Below the pieces are notes generated by a model. The model saw only the letters and a list, made by a program, of their open reading frames with translations, was not told the DNA's origin and made no database searches. Shown here one piece after another: positions 33,460-45,013 of a DNA stretch of 64,000 bases. The DNA lies in contig NC_132892.1 in assembly GCF_030463535.1 (NCBI RefSeq), forward strand, positions 34,350,109 through 34,414,108. Reading direction: 5' to 3'. The stretch comes from Salminus brasiliensis. Its lineage: Eukaryota > Chordata > Actinopteri > Characiformes > Bryconidae. Positions within the stretch are counted from its first letter, which is position 1. Each line of letters opens with the position of its first letter. The position numbers were made by a program, and so were the translations under genes.

Positions 33460-36270
33460 ATGATGATCCTCCTCATCTTCACCCTCTACCAGATCTCAGG
33501 TCAGTTATTCTCCTTCTGTTTGAGGACTTTTGATACAGCATAAAATTACACCACAATAAAGGGTTCAATTTCACATTATTAATAACATAGATTAGTTCTG
33601 AACTGTAGAAGTGAGAATATAATGGGAATTTAATTATTCATGCGAATCTTAATCTGATTGGCAGGTCCAGTGGGCTGTTTGGATGTGATTGGTTATCTAG
33701 GAGGCATTGTCATGATCTACTGTGAACACCAACAGTATGGACTATCTGATAAATATTTCTGTCAGGAGACACCAAAGGAGTGTTTCCATGTACAAACACA
33801 GAAAATATGGGTTCATAAAGACAGAGTTTCTCTATTCGACTCTGGATACCTTACAGTGATCTACAGAAACCTGAGTTTAGAGGATGCTGGATCTTATCAG
33901 TGTGGAGAGACTGGAGTGTGGAATTACACTGTGGACCTGTCAGTGAAAACAGGTCAGAAACATTTAAATAATAATATAATTTTTAATTTGTGAGGTTTAT
34001 TTATTGTTGCAGCATCATTTGTTGTGTTTGATTGACAGATCCATGCTGTTTGGGATCAAAGACTGTGATAGGTTATCTGGGAAAGACCGTCATCATCCAC
34101 TGTTACTATCCAGATGAGTTTGAGGCAGACATCAAGTACTTCTACAAACAGAGAAGTCCATATTTTCCTGCAGTGATCAGCACCTTACAGACTCTGAGAG
34201 GCAGGTTCTCCATCTCTGATGACAGAAGGTCTAAAGTGGTCAGGGTGGGAATCAGCGATGTAGAAGGAGATGATGGAGGAGTGTATTTCTGTGGAATTGG
34301 GATCGGAGGGAAATTATTCAGTTACTACACCCTCTTCACACAGATTCAACTAATCCCTGGTAAATTATTTGTCAGTGTAAACAATTTGTTTTCTGGGTAA
34401 CACTTTCTTTGAAGTGGTTGTTTGAAGATGAATAAACTCTTAACAGAGTATCAGTAACACTTTAACAGCAGATCAGTGCAAATATCCTGAGGATGATCTG
34501 TTGATGCTTTACTAACATTCAGTAGATTTACTGTTCATCTGATACATCAAGTATCCTCACCCACTCTAACCCACAACCTAACTCTAACCCTGATCCTAAT
34601 CCCAACCTTAACCTCAACCCACAACCTAACCCTAACCCTGATTCTAGTCCTAACCTTAACCCACAACCTAACCCAGCCTTACCTACAACTTGACCCTAAC
34701 CCTGATCCTGATCCTGATCCTAATCCTAATCTTAACCTCAACCCACAACCTAACCCTAACCCTAATCCTAATCTTAATCTTAACCCACAACCTAATCCTA
34801 ACCCTGATCCTAATCCTAACCTTAACACACAACCTGATCCTAACCCTAATCCTAACCTTAATCTCAACCCACAACCTAATGCTAACCCTGATCCTAATCC
34901 TAACCTTAACCCACAACCTAACCCTAACCCTAACTCTGATCCTAATCCTAACCTCAACCCACAACCTAACCCAGCCTAACTCACAAATTAACCCTAACCC
35001 CGATCCTAATCCTAACCTCAAACCACAACCTAACCCTAACCCTAACCCTGATCCTGATCCTAATCCTAACCTCAAACCACACCCTAACCCTAACCCTGAT
35101 CATAAGCCTAACCCTAACCCTGATCCTATTCCTAATCCTAATCCTAATCCTAATCCTAACCCTAACCTTCAACCTTTGAACTTTATCTCACACATTTATA
35201 TTCACTTCTTCACTCTTTAGTTAAAGAAGCAACAGAAACACTCAGGTTAAGCACAGCTATAAAACCAACGACAGGTGAGCACATCAGCAGCGTCACCAGT
35301 GACTAATTCTAAAGAAGAACATTTGAGTAAGATCTCTTTAGACTATTGTATTGATTTTACTGTATATATTAAAGGGTTAAAAGAAAAAGCACCAGTCATG
35401 CCAACAGCAAGACCAATCACTGTCCAACCAACTATCCAATCGAGAGCAGTGACCAAAAGGAGAATGTCAACATCACCAATGCCCATGACCACCTCTAAAG
35501 AACCTTCCAGTAAGATCTCAGTCATGACTCAGAACGTAAATGTGGTAAATGTGTTCAGGCAGAAATTCAGAGCTTTAGGCTCCACAGCAGGAGCTGGAAT
35601 AGGTGTGGAGGTGGAGGTTCCTGGTAAGAATGAGGAGGTGTTTGTAGTCCTGTGTGTGTAATAAGGTTGGTGTTGTCTCTCAGCTCCAGGTTCCTCCTTC
35701 ATCATCATTGTGACTGTCTGTGTGGTTCTGGTGCTCCTGATTGGAGGATTAGCACTGATCTTCTACAGATTGAGATGCACCAAGACACAAGGTACCGGTT
35801 TTCCAGATAGTGGGACCAGTTACTATTTAGCCAATGCAGACCACGCCTTCAGTCTACGTTTGAAATAAGAGCAGGGAAAGTGTAACACAGATTAATTTGT
35901 GGTTGAGAAAACAGTCTCCCCCAAGTGGACAGTACATGAACAGAAGATTTCTATGACTGATGTTTTCTCTCTTTTTGCAGAATCTCCCATCACCAGTAGA
36001 CGACCAGGAACAAATACAATGGCGAGTAAACAGGATTCATTAAGTTACATAAAAATATCAAGATAATTATAAAATTACATTTGTTTGTTTTCAAATCCAG
36101 TGTTTTTAGAGGGGATGCCTCCAAATATACCATTCAATATTTATTCAAGATTGCATGTGCACAGCAGAAACAAACAGTTACACGGTTTACTGAAATCCTT
36201 ACTTTGCAGTTCCTCCATTTACAGACATAATTTTATAAATATCAATATAAAAAGAGAGAAACTAAATAGT

Positions 36271-36340
<70 letters not shown>

Positions 36341-36806
36341 CTAAGTAAAAGAAAAACACCAAGTAAAGAAAGTTAAAGAGTATCATGTATATATCTAATT
36401 ACAAAAATAGAATACTTGTATGTATCACAGTTTACACTTTAATTCCCACACTAATGTTATCTGGTCATATTCAGCTGAGCTTCTGGAGTCTGACATAGAA
36501 GATGTTAATGTTCCATCATTTATAGATCTGCTGACATGAAATGTTTGGTCTTCATACATTTAATACTTTTTATTTCCTTGTGTTATTCTCTAATTTCAGC
36601 ATGAAGATCAAGAAGAATATGGACAAGTTAATGATCCACCACAAAACCAGAACATCAGGATGGGTCCAGACTACCAGAATCTGGAACCAAACTCCAGCCA
36701 ATCAGATTCAGTTTATCAGAGCCTGGATCCCAGTACCAGAGCACCAGATTCAATTTACCACAGTCTAAATTTCAACACCAATCAGATTCAGTCTGTCAGA
36801 GCCTAA
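33460..36806 (+). CDS. Receptor B: CD300/CMRF35-like inhibitory-type receptor
   Basis: Exons are 33460-33499, 33665-33952, 34039-34359, 35221-35274, 35375-35509, 35684-35791, 35981-36021 and 36600-36806 (397 residues, phases consistent). The leader MMILLIFTLYQIS is followed by D1 with IYC, YFC, KEC and YQCG cysteines and a WNYT glycosylation site. D2 has I-H-C and VYFCG. Two stalk exons (18 and 45 codons) are Thr/Pro-rich, as in O-glycosylated stalks. The transmembrane segment is uncharged and followed by YRLRCTKTQ. The tail holds EEYGQV, PDYQNL, SVYQSL and SIYHSL; the last two fit the ITIM consensus. The 41-nt cytoplasmic exon uses a GC donor (36022-36023) where the other copies have GT. A telomere-like array and the stalk exons lie between D2 and the membrane exon. 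It is a probable inhibitory leukocyte receptor; ligand unknown. Confidence 0.88.
34545..35175 (+). repeat. Telomere-like degenerate array in intron of B
   Basis: About 630 bp of 'ccctaaccctgatcctaatc' type units, a mixture of CCCTAA, CCTGAT, CCTAAT and 'caacccacaacctaa' words. It resembles interstitial telomeric sequence but with many non-telomeric hexamers. ORFs here on either strand (LTLILI, RIRVRV words) are repeat-encoded. Confidence 0.9.
36262..36340. repeat. TA microsatellite in intron of B
   Basis: A pure TA run of about 35-38 copies in the last intron of receptor B. Confidence 0.95.
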
Positions 36807-37239
36807 ACTCCAACATCAATAAGATTTAGTCTATTAAAAGTGAACACCGACCAACCAGCTCCAGACTAACAGAGTCTAGAACTGAAGCCAAGAACCATAT
36901 TCATTGTGTACATGATGAAGCTCATGAACTGCTTGTGTTTAGATTATGATCACCTGCAAGCTTTATTTTAGGTCAGGATGAGGGAATCTGTCACATGATT
37001 AAATGTGAAATTTAAAGGACAGCTGTAATATTAATGCTTGCAATATAACCTGAATATTAATGTGCGATTCAGATCATTTTTCAAGACAACATTTTTGTCA
37101 TTTTTGTCTCTGTGAAGGCCATGCCATCCCTGCCATCTGCCACGCCTCTTATCAACCTAGTTCCATGAATTCTAAAATAGTGTAACAAGAGGCACGTCTT
37201 CGAATGTGAGTATTTATTTAACCAGAGACTCTTTTAATA
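36807..37239. other. 3' flank of receptor B
   Basis: It holds one or two decayed copies of the ITIM-coding unit (36807-36870), then text shared with the 3' flanks of D and F ('gatgaagctcat', 'ttagattatgatcacctgca'). No clear AATAAA was found. Confidence 0.5.
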
Positions 37240-37626
37240 TGTGTAAAAGTACCATCAACGACATCGTCCACACTGACTTCCGTTAAGTCTGAGTTATCCG
37301 GTATATCTATATAAAGACAATATCCATATATAGGACTAGCTAAAGACGACAGCTGAAACTGGAGGGCGGAGATCAGCAAACAGCAGACTTTTCAAATAAT
37401 TACTGATCATTATGGTGATAATATCAATAAGTATTGATCCTCAAATGTAGATATGACAGTGATCCTGCAGATAGCAACCTGTGTATGAATGTGACATCAC
37501 AAAAATGGTCTTATAATATCCTGTGTGTTTCATTTGGTATGAGATCAGTGTTGCTGTTGGGAGGAGCTGTAACTTTAGCAACTTTAGCTCCTCTCGAGAA
37601 ACAGGAAGCAACCAAAACAGAGAGAA

Positions 37627-37680
<54 letters not shown>

Positions 37681-37726
37681 CACTATCAAGCAAAACTTAG
37701 AAGATAAAGCTGATGTTCAAACCAGG
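37240..37726 (+). promoter_or_regulatory. Promoter/5' UTR block of receptor C
   Basis: It has the same block as in B, with a TATA-like 'tatataaag' at 37308-37316 followed by 'gctgaaactggagggcggag'. A CA microsatellite (about 37630-37673) lies just before the signal exon in the presumed 5' UTR. An upstream ORF begins at 37434. Confidence 0.6.
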
Positions 37727-40700
37727 ATGAAGATCCTCCTCATCTTCACATTTCACCTGATCTCAGGTCAGTTATTCTGTTTTCTACTTTGAAGATCTTG
37801 TAGATTCAGTATGTAAATAACACCATAGTAAAACATTCAGTTTTACAGTATTGATGAAGTAGATTGGAGTATAGTGGAGGGGGAGAGGGAGTGTTAAGAG
37901 CCATCTTTGACATTTTTAATGCAATTTTAACAGTAAAACGTTTGGACAGGACATTGTCCTAACATGTCATTCAACACAGTTGGAGACAAGGATGGTTCAC
38001 TGGTAGGGGTATTGGATGGGGAGACAGGGCTGGTTCACTGGTAGGGGTATTGTATGGGGAGACAGGGCTGGTTCACTGGTAGGGGTATTGTATGGGGAGA
38101 CAGGGCTGGTTCAGCGGTAGGGTATTGATTGAACCATCAATGCATGGGGAGACAGGGCTGGTTCAGCGGTAGGGTATGGAGATCAGGAGACAGGGCTGGT
38201 TCATTGGTAGGGGTATTGGATGGGGAGACAGGGCTGGTTCACTGGTAGGGGTAATGCATGGGGAGACAGGGATGGTTCAGCGGTAGGGTATTGAGATCAG
38301 GAGACAGGGCTGGTTCAGCGGTAGGGTATGGAGATCAGGAGACAGGGCTGGTTCATTGGTAGGGTATGGAGATCAGGAGACAGGGCTGGTTCATTGGTAG
38401 GGTATGGAGATCAGGAGACAGGGATGGTTAATTGGTAGGGGTATTGGATGGGGAGACAGGGCTGGTTCACTGGTAGGGGTAATGCATGGGGAGACAGGGA
38501 TGGTTCAGCGGTAGGGTATTGAGATCAGGAGACAGGGCTGGTTCAGCGGTAGGGTATGGAGATCAGGAGACAGGGCTGGTTCATTGGTAGGGGTATTGGA
38601 TGGGGAGACAGGGCTGGTTCACTGGTAGGGGTAATGCATGGGGAGACAGGGATGGTTCAGCGGTAGGGTATTGAGATCAGGAGACAGGGCTGGTTCAGCG
38701 GTAGGGTATGGAGATCAGGAGACAGGTCTGGTTTATTGGAAGGAGGTTAGAAGACTGATTCACTCGTAGGGGTATCACATGGGGAGACAGGGCTGGTTCG
38801 CTGGTAGGGATATTGGATGGGGAGACATGGCTGGTTCGCTGGTAGTGTAATGGGGATGGGGTGACAGGGCCAATTCATTAGTAGTGTTATGGGTTAAGGA
38901 GACAGGAATAATTCATTGGTAGGGGTATGGGTATCAATTGGAGACTGCAGAACCGGGTTGGCATGAATGCTGTTTGTGATGGTTGCCACATGCTGGTGTT
39001 TGGCAGCAGGGACTTAGTTTCCATTTTTCTGTATGGTGAACTGTAGAAGTGAGATAATTTGAATTTGGACTTGGATTAGAGCTTATTGAGAATCTTCTCT
39101 CTGATCGACAGGTCCAGTGGGCTGCTTTCATGTGATTGGCTTCCCAGGAGGTAGTGTCATTATCTTATGTAAACATCAACAATATGGACTGTCTGATAAA
39201 TATTTTTGTAAGATGACTCCAAAGAAGTGTATCCATGCAGAAACTCAGAATTCATGGGTTCATAAAGACAGAGTTTCTCTACTTGACTCTGGACACTTTA
39301 CATCGATCTACAGAAACCTGAGTTTAGAGGATGCTGGATCTTATCAGTGTGGAGAGACTGGAGTGTGGAATTACACTGTGGACCTGACAGTGAAAACAGG
39401 TCAAATCATTAAATACCAGAAGTTACATTTTAATGAAATAATGTGTAACATCATGCATTTTATCAATATGCTTTGGATGTCTGGTCATTTGGCATACATA
39501 GGTCATACACATAAGGTAATTTGTATTATTTGGTTGACAGATCCATGCTGTTTGGGACCAATGACTGTGACTGGTTATCTGGGAAAGACCGTTACCATCA
39601 ACTGTTCCTATCCAGCAGAGTTTGAGACAAACCACAAGTACTTCTATAGACTGGATGGCCAGTATTTTTTTATACTGATCAACACCAATAGTACTAAGAA
39701 GGGCAGGTTCTCCATTTCTGATGACAGAAGGTCTAAAGTGGTCAGTGTGAGAATCAGTGATGTAAGAGGAGATGATGGAGGAGTGTATTTCTGTGCAGTA
39801 GGAATTCGGGAGAAATCAGTTGGTTTTTACACCCTCTTCACACGGATGCAACTAATCCCTGGTAAGATCCATTATATTGTTCTTAATGTTATATTACCCA
39901 TATTCATTGTTTTCATATTTCTGAAAATTGACGACTGATCACAACTATCAATAAACCAAACAGATCTGAGGTACTGAAGTACTGAAGACCTAAGATTTTG
40001 GTCAACTATATTAAGTCAGTCTGTTCATATAGAAGAGCTATATTTACTGACTTTATTTAAGTCAGTGGGGTCAAGCTCTATTTCAATGTTTATCTAAAGA
40101 TTCAAAGGAAACATTGAGATGTAGTAGCATTGACCTACAGGAGAACGTCAGCAGCACCAACTGTGACCATCTAGATCTCAGTCATGGCTCAGAACTCCCT
40201 CTTTCATTCTATACTCATGTTAAATATGTTCAGGCAGAACTTCAGAGCCTTAGGCTCCACAGCAGGAGCTGGAACAGATGTGGAGCTGGTGGGTTTGTGA
40301 TTAGATTGAAGAGGTATTGGTGATCATTTGTGTGACTGTGTGATAAAGTTGGTAATGGTCTGTTGTTTCTGTCTCTCAGCTCCAGGTTCCTCTGTCATCA
40401 TCAACATCATCATCATTATTGCTGTGAGCGTCTGTGCGGTTCTGCTGCTGATTGGAGGATTAACACTGATCTTCTACAAGCGGAGATGCACCAAGACACA
40501 AGGTACTGATGAGTCTCATTAAATCTCTGAGAGCATCTAAAGCCCTTCGAGCTTCAAGTATGGCTTGGCTCGACCCCCCATCCTTTAAGATCCACGGAAG
40601 ACGAGCGTCCAGACTTTTTTCTGTCCTGCACCGAAGCGGTGGAACGAGCTTCCCCTGGCTGTCTGAACAGCAGAGTCCAACGTTCGCTGTCTTCAAACCC

Positions 40701-41444
40701 AAACTGAAGACTCTCCTCTTCTGAGAGTACTCAGGCAAAGAGAAGAGTACTATGGTCTCTATGTCAACTTGTGTTTAGTAGAGTCTAAGATTAGAGGAGC
40801 TTTAAATTCTTTGTCTATTTAAACTAGCTGAGGTTATTCTTCAGTAAACAGTGAAGCACTTTTGTAAGTTGCTCTGGAGAAGAGCATCTGCTAAATGCCA
40901 TGAATGTAAATGTAAATAAATTAACAGAACTTTACTATTTTTTTTTCTCTTTTTGCAGACTGTTCCATCACCAGTAGAGGATCAGGAAAAAATGACACAG
41001 TATGTTTATTCATTGTATTTATTTAAATAGAAGATTCAGATAATTATAAGAGAACAATTGTCTTATTTATAGACAAATGACATTTAGATAGTGCTTAGAT
41101 TACAGAATCTGTAGTGCACAGATTCACTGCAATAATGTGTATAACACAATTTACTATATAATTCTTACTTTTATATTACCTGATCATGATAAGCAGAGCT
41201 TCTGGGGCCTGACACTATTTTACCTTGTGTGATTCTCTAATTTCAGAATGAACATGAATATGAGAATGATCTACCAGGAAACCAGAACATCATCAGGATG
41301 GGACAAATCTACCATAACCTGAAATCTGACACCAACCAATCAGATTCAGTGTATCAAAGTCTAGACCTTAGAAGCAAAGAGCCAGATTCAGTTTATCACA
41401 GTCTAAAACCCAACACCAATCCAATTATGTCTGGAAGACCTTAA
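37727..41444 (+). CDS. Receptor C: CD300/CMRF35-like inhibitory-type receptor
   Basis: Exons are 37727-37766, 39112-39399, 39541-39861, 40380-40502, 40959-40999 and 41247-41444 (336 residues, in-phase GT-AG joins). The leader MKILLIFTFHLIS is followed by D1 with L-C, YFC, KKC and YQCG cysteines and WNYT. D2 has I-N-C and VYFCA. No stalk exon with a usable donor remains: the matching region at 40100-40160 has 'gagaac' where B has a GT donor, so D2 appears to join directly to the membrane exon. That exon has a run of Ile/Val (INIIIIIAVSV). The tail has NEYENDL, QIYHNL, SVYQSL and SVYHSL, the last two being ITIMs. A 38-bp minisatellite fills intron 1. It is a probable inhibitory receptor; ligand unknown. 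Confidence 0.88.
37985..38935. repeat. ~38-bp minisatellite in intron 1 of C
   Basis: About 24 copies of a unit like 'ggggagacagggctggttca' plus 'ctggtaggggtattggat', with a variant unit ('agcggtagggtatggagatca'). Higher-order blocks of about 180 bp repeat at 38215-38330, 38440-38560 and 38590-38720. Confidence 0.95.
40505..40920. repeat. Dispersed repeat in intron of C
   Basis: It is a copy of the family seen at 30660-30900, with the reverse 'gcatctgctaaatgcc' motif at its right end. Short ORFs on both strands here belong to the repeat. Confidence 0.75.
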
Positions 41445-41600
41445 ACCCCTATCAGATTTATTCTACTGGGGTCTAAAATTCAACTCCAGCCAATCAGATT
41501 CAGTCTGTAACAGCCTAAACCCCATCACCCACCAATCAGATTCAGTCTGTAACAGCCTTAACCCAACTCCAGCCAATCAGATTTAGTCTTTTAATAATGA
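41445..41600 (+). repeat. Decayed ITIM-coding repeats, 3' flank of C
   Basis: Three to four imperfect copies of the 42-bp unit ('accaatcagattcagtctg', 'aacagcctaaaccc') follow the stop at 41444. Confidence 0.8.
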
Positions 41601-43000
41601 GTGCTTTTCTTTAGTTGAGTTTTCCCCTAGCGTTGTTTTCGGTCACCCTAGATGAGGGCATATGCCATATGAATAAGTGTAATGTAAAGGGCAGCTGCAG
41701 TAATAATGCAGGCAAGGGAAGGCTTTGGGAGGCTTTTTCATTGCGCATGTGGTTCAGCTGAAGCTGAAGGTGTTGATGTTAGAGCAGGAGCTTCTTTCTT
41801 GGATGGCAGTCTCTCAGTTCATGTTGATCTATAACTTGTATAACTGTAGATCTGCACCAAGAGCCCTTCCAGATTTAAGCACAGCTTGGCTTGAGGTCAT
41901 CCTGCCATCCCTTAAGGTCCATGGAAAACAAGCGTCCAGACTTTTTTTTTTGTCCTGCACCAAAATGATGGAATGAAGTTTCCATGTGTGTCCAAACGGC
42001 AGAGTCGCTCACTGTCTTCAAACCCAGACTTAAGACCCTCCTTTTCTGAAAGTACTCAGGCGAAGAGAAGAGTATTATGGTCTCCACATTTGTGTTTAGT
42101 AGACTCTAAGATTAGAGGATCTTTGAATTTTAGTCTATTTAAACTAGCTGAGGTTCTTCTTGAGTAAACAGTGAAGCTCTTTTTTTAAGTCCCTCTGGAT
42201 AAAAGCGTCTGCTAAATGCATAAATGTAAATGTAAATGTATACAGTAACACTGGTATTCAAGCAATTTCCAGTTAATGACAGACCTGTGTCTTGGTGGTT
42301 CTTGGGTTGTTTATAACTTTCTGAAGCATTTTCCTCTCAGCTGAGGGTCTTCTTCCATCATTCGGCCCATCCCTAAAACTTTTAGTTATTATGTATAGTT
42401 GCTTGAACTGATTATTTTGGAATCTGAAGTTGTTTAGAAATTATTATCAGCTATAGTCAGGATTATAGTAATCATGTTAGAAGAAAAGAGGTTTAAAGAC
42501 AGGTAGGGAACTTTCAGCAAGTGGGTGTATGCACTGTATATGTATGTAAATTTTGTTTCGAAATTTAATAAAATTAGTTTTTTAACAGCAAACTTATAAA
42601 TACATCAATATTTCTCATTTAGGATAGAAAAATGTTTTGGTAGTAACATTTTAACAATCTGTCTCATAGCGTTTTGGCCAACTGGAGCCATAGAACATCT
42701 CAAGAAGAACAAATTTATTGAACCAAAAGGTTAAAACTACTAGGACTGGAATTATCGTCTATAAATTCTGAACCTTCTAGAAACTTTACTGCACGAACAC
42801 ACCACAGTGGTCTGCACTGACATATGAAGGGTCCTGAGGAAGAGCTGTTAATATGTTTTTTGTGTAATCTACCACCCTGGAATCTACCATCACTAAAACT
42901 GTGTGATGAGTTCTGTCATATCATGTTCCTTCATGGTACCAGATCTGTCATTGGTAAATGACCTTTTCTACCTTCATACAGTGCAGCTGATTCAGTAAAA
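41601..43000. other. Intergenic, with dispersed repeat at 41870-42240
   Basis: The repeat is the family of 30660-30900. The rest is AT-rich with no exon signal. Confidence 0.5.
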
Positions 43001-43426
43001 ATACCATCAACGACATTGTATACGCTGATTTCCTTTAAGTTTGAGTCATCAGGTAGGTCTACAAAAAGACCTGCTGAAGATGACCACAGAAACTGACTTT
43101 TCTAATAATTACTGAACATTATGGTGATAATATCAATAAGTATTGCTCTTCAGATGTAGATATGACAGAGATCCTGCAGATAGCAACTTATGTATAAATG
43201 TCACATCATAAAAATGGTCTCATAATATCCTGTGTGTTTCATTTGGTATGAGATCAGTGTTGCTGTTGGGAGGAGCTGTAACTTTAGCAACTTCAGCTCT
43301 TCTAGAGAAACAGGAAGCAAACAAAACAGAGAGAAGACACACACACACATATATACACACTATCAAGCAAAACTTGAAGATAGTGGAAGCTGCATAAACA
43401 TAATTGAAACTGATGTTCAGTCCAGG
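43001..43426 (+). promoter_or_regulatory. Decayed promoter block of pseudogene D
   Basis: It aligns by eye with the upstream regions of B and C ('ataccatcaacgacattgta', 'gtcacatcataaaaatggtc'). The TATA position reads 'ctacaaaaagacc', so the box is lost, and the 'ggaggatggagatcagcaa' part is deleted. Confidence 0.5.
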
Positions 43427-44060
43427 ATGAAGATCCTGCCCATCTTCACATTCACCTGATCTCAGGTCAGTTATTCTGTTTTCTACTTTAAAGATCTTGT
43501 AGATTCAGTATGTACATTATGCCACAATAAAATATTCACAGTACTGATGACATAGATTCTGTTTGTCTATATGGAGTTATATATAAACATACAGATAATT
43601 CCTTTCAGATCAGCAGACCTTCTGGATTCTTACACAGAATATATTTATGTTTATTGTAGGTGGTTCTATACTTGGTAGAATATGAAATTATTTGTCTTTA
43701 TAATCTGCTATTTTTACTTTGTGTGATTTGTCTAATTTTAGGTTAATGAAAATTATCTTCAAGGAATCAGAACAACATCAGAACAAGAAACCCAACTCCA
43801 ACTAATCAGATTTGGTCTATTAGAGCCAAAAAGGCCAACATCAACCAATCAGATTCGATCTATTAAAGCCGAAACACCAACAACAAACAATCAGATTCGG
43901 GTCTATTAGAGCCAAAACGCCAACAACCAATCAGATTCAGTATGAGAAGGCCTGTAGCCCATATTATCCAATCAGATTCAGTCTGTGAGAGCCTTAACCC
44001 CAATACCAACCAATTAGATTCAGTTTAAGAGAGTCTGAAACACAATGCCTGACTAACAGA
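43427..44060 (+). pseudogene. Receptor D: internally deleted pseudogene
   Basis: The signal exon (43427-43466) lacks one T compared with C, so ATG AAG ATC CTG ... ends at a TGA after ten codons. D1, D2, membrane and 41-nt exons are absent: only about 275 bp separate exon 1 from the last exon (acceptor at 43740-43741, 'attttag'). The last exon begins GTT AAT GAA AAT TAT and runs into decayed ITIM units (43780-44050). It is clearly non-functional. Confidence 0.85.
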
Positions 44061-44680
44061 GTCTGGAACCGAAGAACTAAATTCTGCTTGTGTTTAGATT
44101 ATGATCACCTGCAAGCTTGATTTAAGGTAAGGATGAGGGAATCTGTCACATTATTAAATGTGGAATTTAAAGGACAGAAGTAATATTAATGCCTGCAATA
44201 TAATCTGAATATTAATTTGCTAATTCAGATCATAATGCATTATTGAGTGGTTTATAATTTCTTAATGAATTTCCTTAATTACTTTATTTTTATTTGTATT
44301 TAAAATATGAGATATAATAGTATTTTGTTAAAATATTTAAAATCATATTAATTGTTTTTTTTAGCTTTAATGATATATGAATAATGAATAATATATAAAT
44401 ATAATATCTACAAGCCCCTGAATATCTACTAAATAAACACCGGTTTTGAAAAATGTATGAATAATATATTATTGGTCATTTCAAATACATACCATTTTAA
44501 TATTCGCTTTAATAATTATCTTGATGTTTGGATGGAACTTCATCAATCCTGTTTAGTTTCTATTCCATGTGTTTCTGATCATCTACTGGTGATGGAAAAT
44601 AAATATCTGTAATCTAACGATCAAGAAAATATGAGTAAAATAAAAAGTAACTCATGTACCATGTGCTCTAAATGATTTTT
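44061..44680. other. Intergenic, AT-rich
   Basis: It shares 'gattatgatcacctgcaagc' with the 3' flank of B, then becomes AT-rich. No gene is seen. Confidence 0.45.
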
Positions 44681-45013
44681 TATGTCCTAAGACTTTTCTA
44701 ATAATTACTGAATATTATGATTACATAAATAATTTTTGCTCCTCAAATGTAGCTTTGATGTATGAAAATTACATCACAGAAATCATTTCACAATATCCTG
44801 TGCGTGTAATTTAGGATGTGGCTGGTGATGCTGAATGAAGAAGCTGAAAATGTAGCAACTTTGACTCTTCCTAAGAAAGAAGAACCATCCAAACCAGACG
44901 GTAGAGAAGACAAAGCCACTTAAACAACAAACTGTACGAAGAAACAGGCTAAACTGTGAAGACAGTGGAGCAGACTCTGGATGAACATCATTGAGGCTGG
45001 CGTTGAATTCAGG
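44681..45013 (+). promoter_or_regulatory. Upstream block of pseudogene E
   Basis: It keeps the part 'taataattactgaatattat' and 'aatatcctgtgcgtgtaatt' of the family block, but the TATA-containing part is missing. Confidence 0.45.

Noticed and set aside
34679-35220. ORFs rich in Leu-Gly, Arg-Ile or Leu-Thr-Ile repeats
   Set aside because: These are frames through the telomere-like array in the intron of receptor B, open on both strands at once.
35275-35661. Independent 128-residue protein between D2 and membrane exon of B
   Set aside because: The frame contains the 45-codon stalk exon (35375-35509) with proper splice borders. The parts outside it are intron.
37441-37700. Small protein ending in His-Thr repeats before receptor C
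   Set aside because: It lies in the conserved 5' UTR block and its end is the CA microsatellite. At most it is an upstream ORF.
40460-40738. ORFs on both strands in the intron of C (also near 30575, 41875)
   Set aside because: All lie in one dispersed repeat present at four places in the window.
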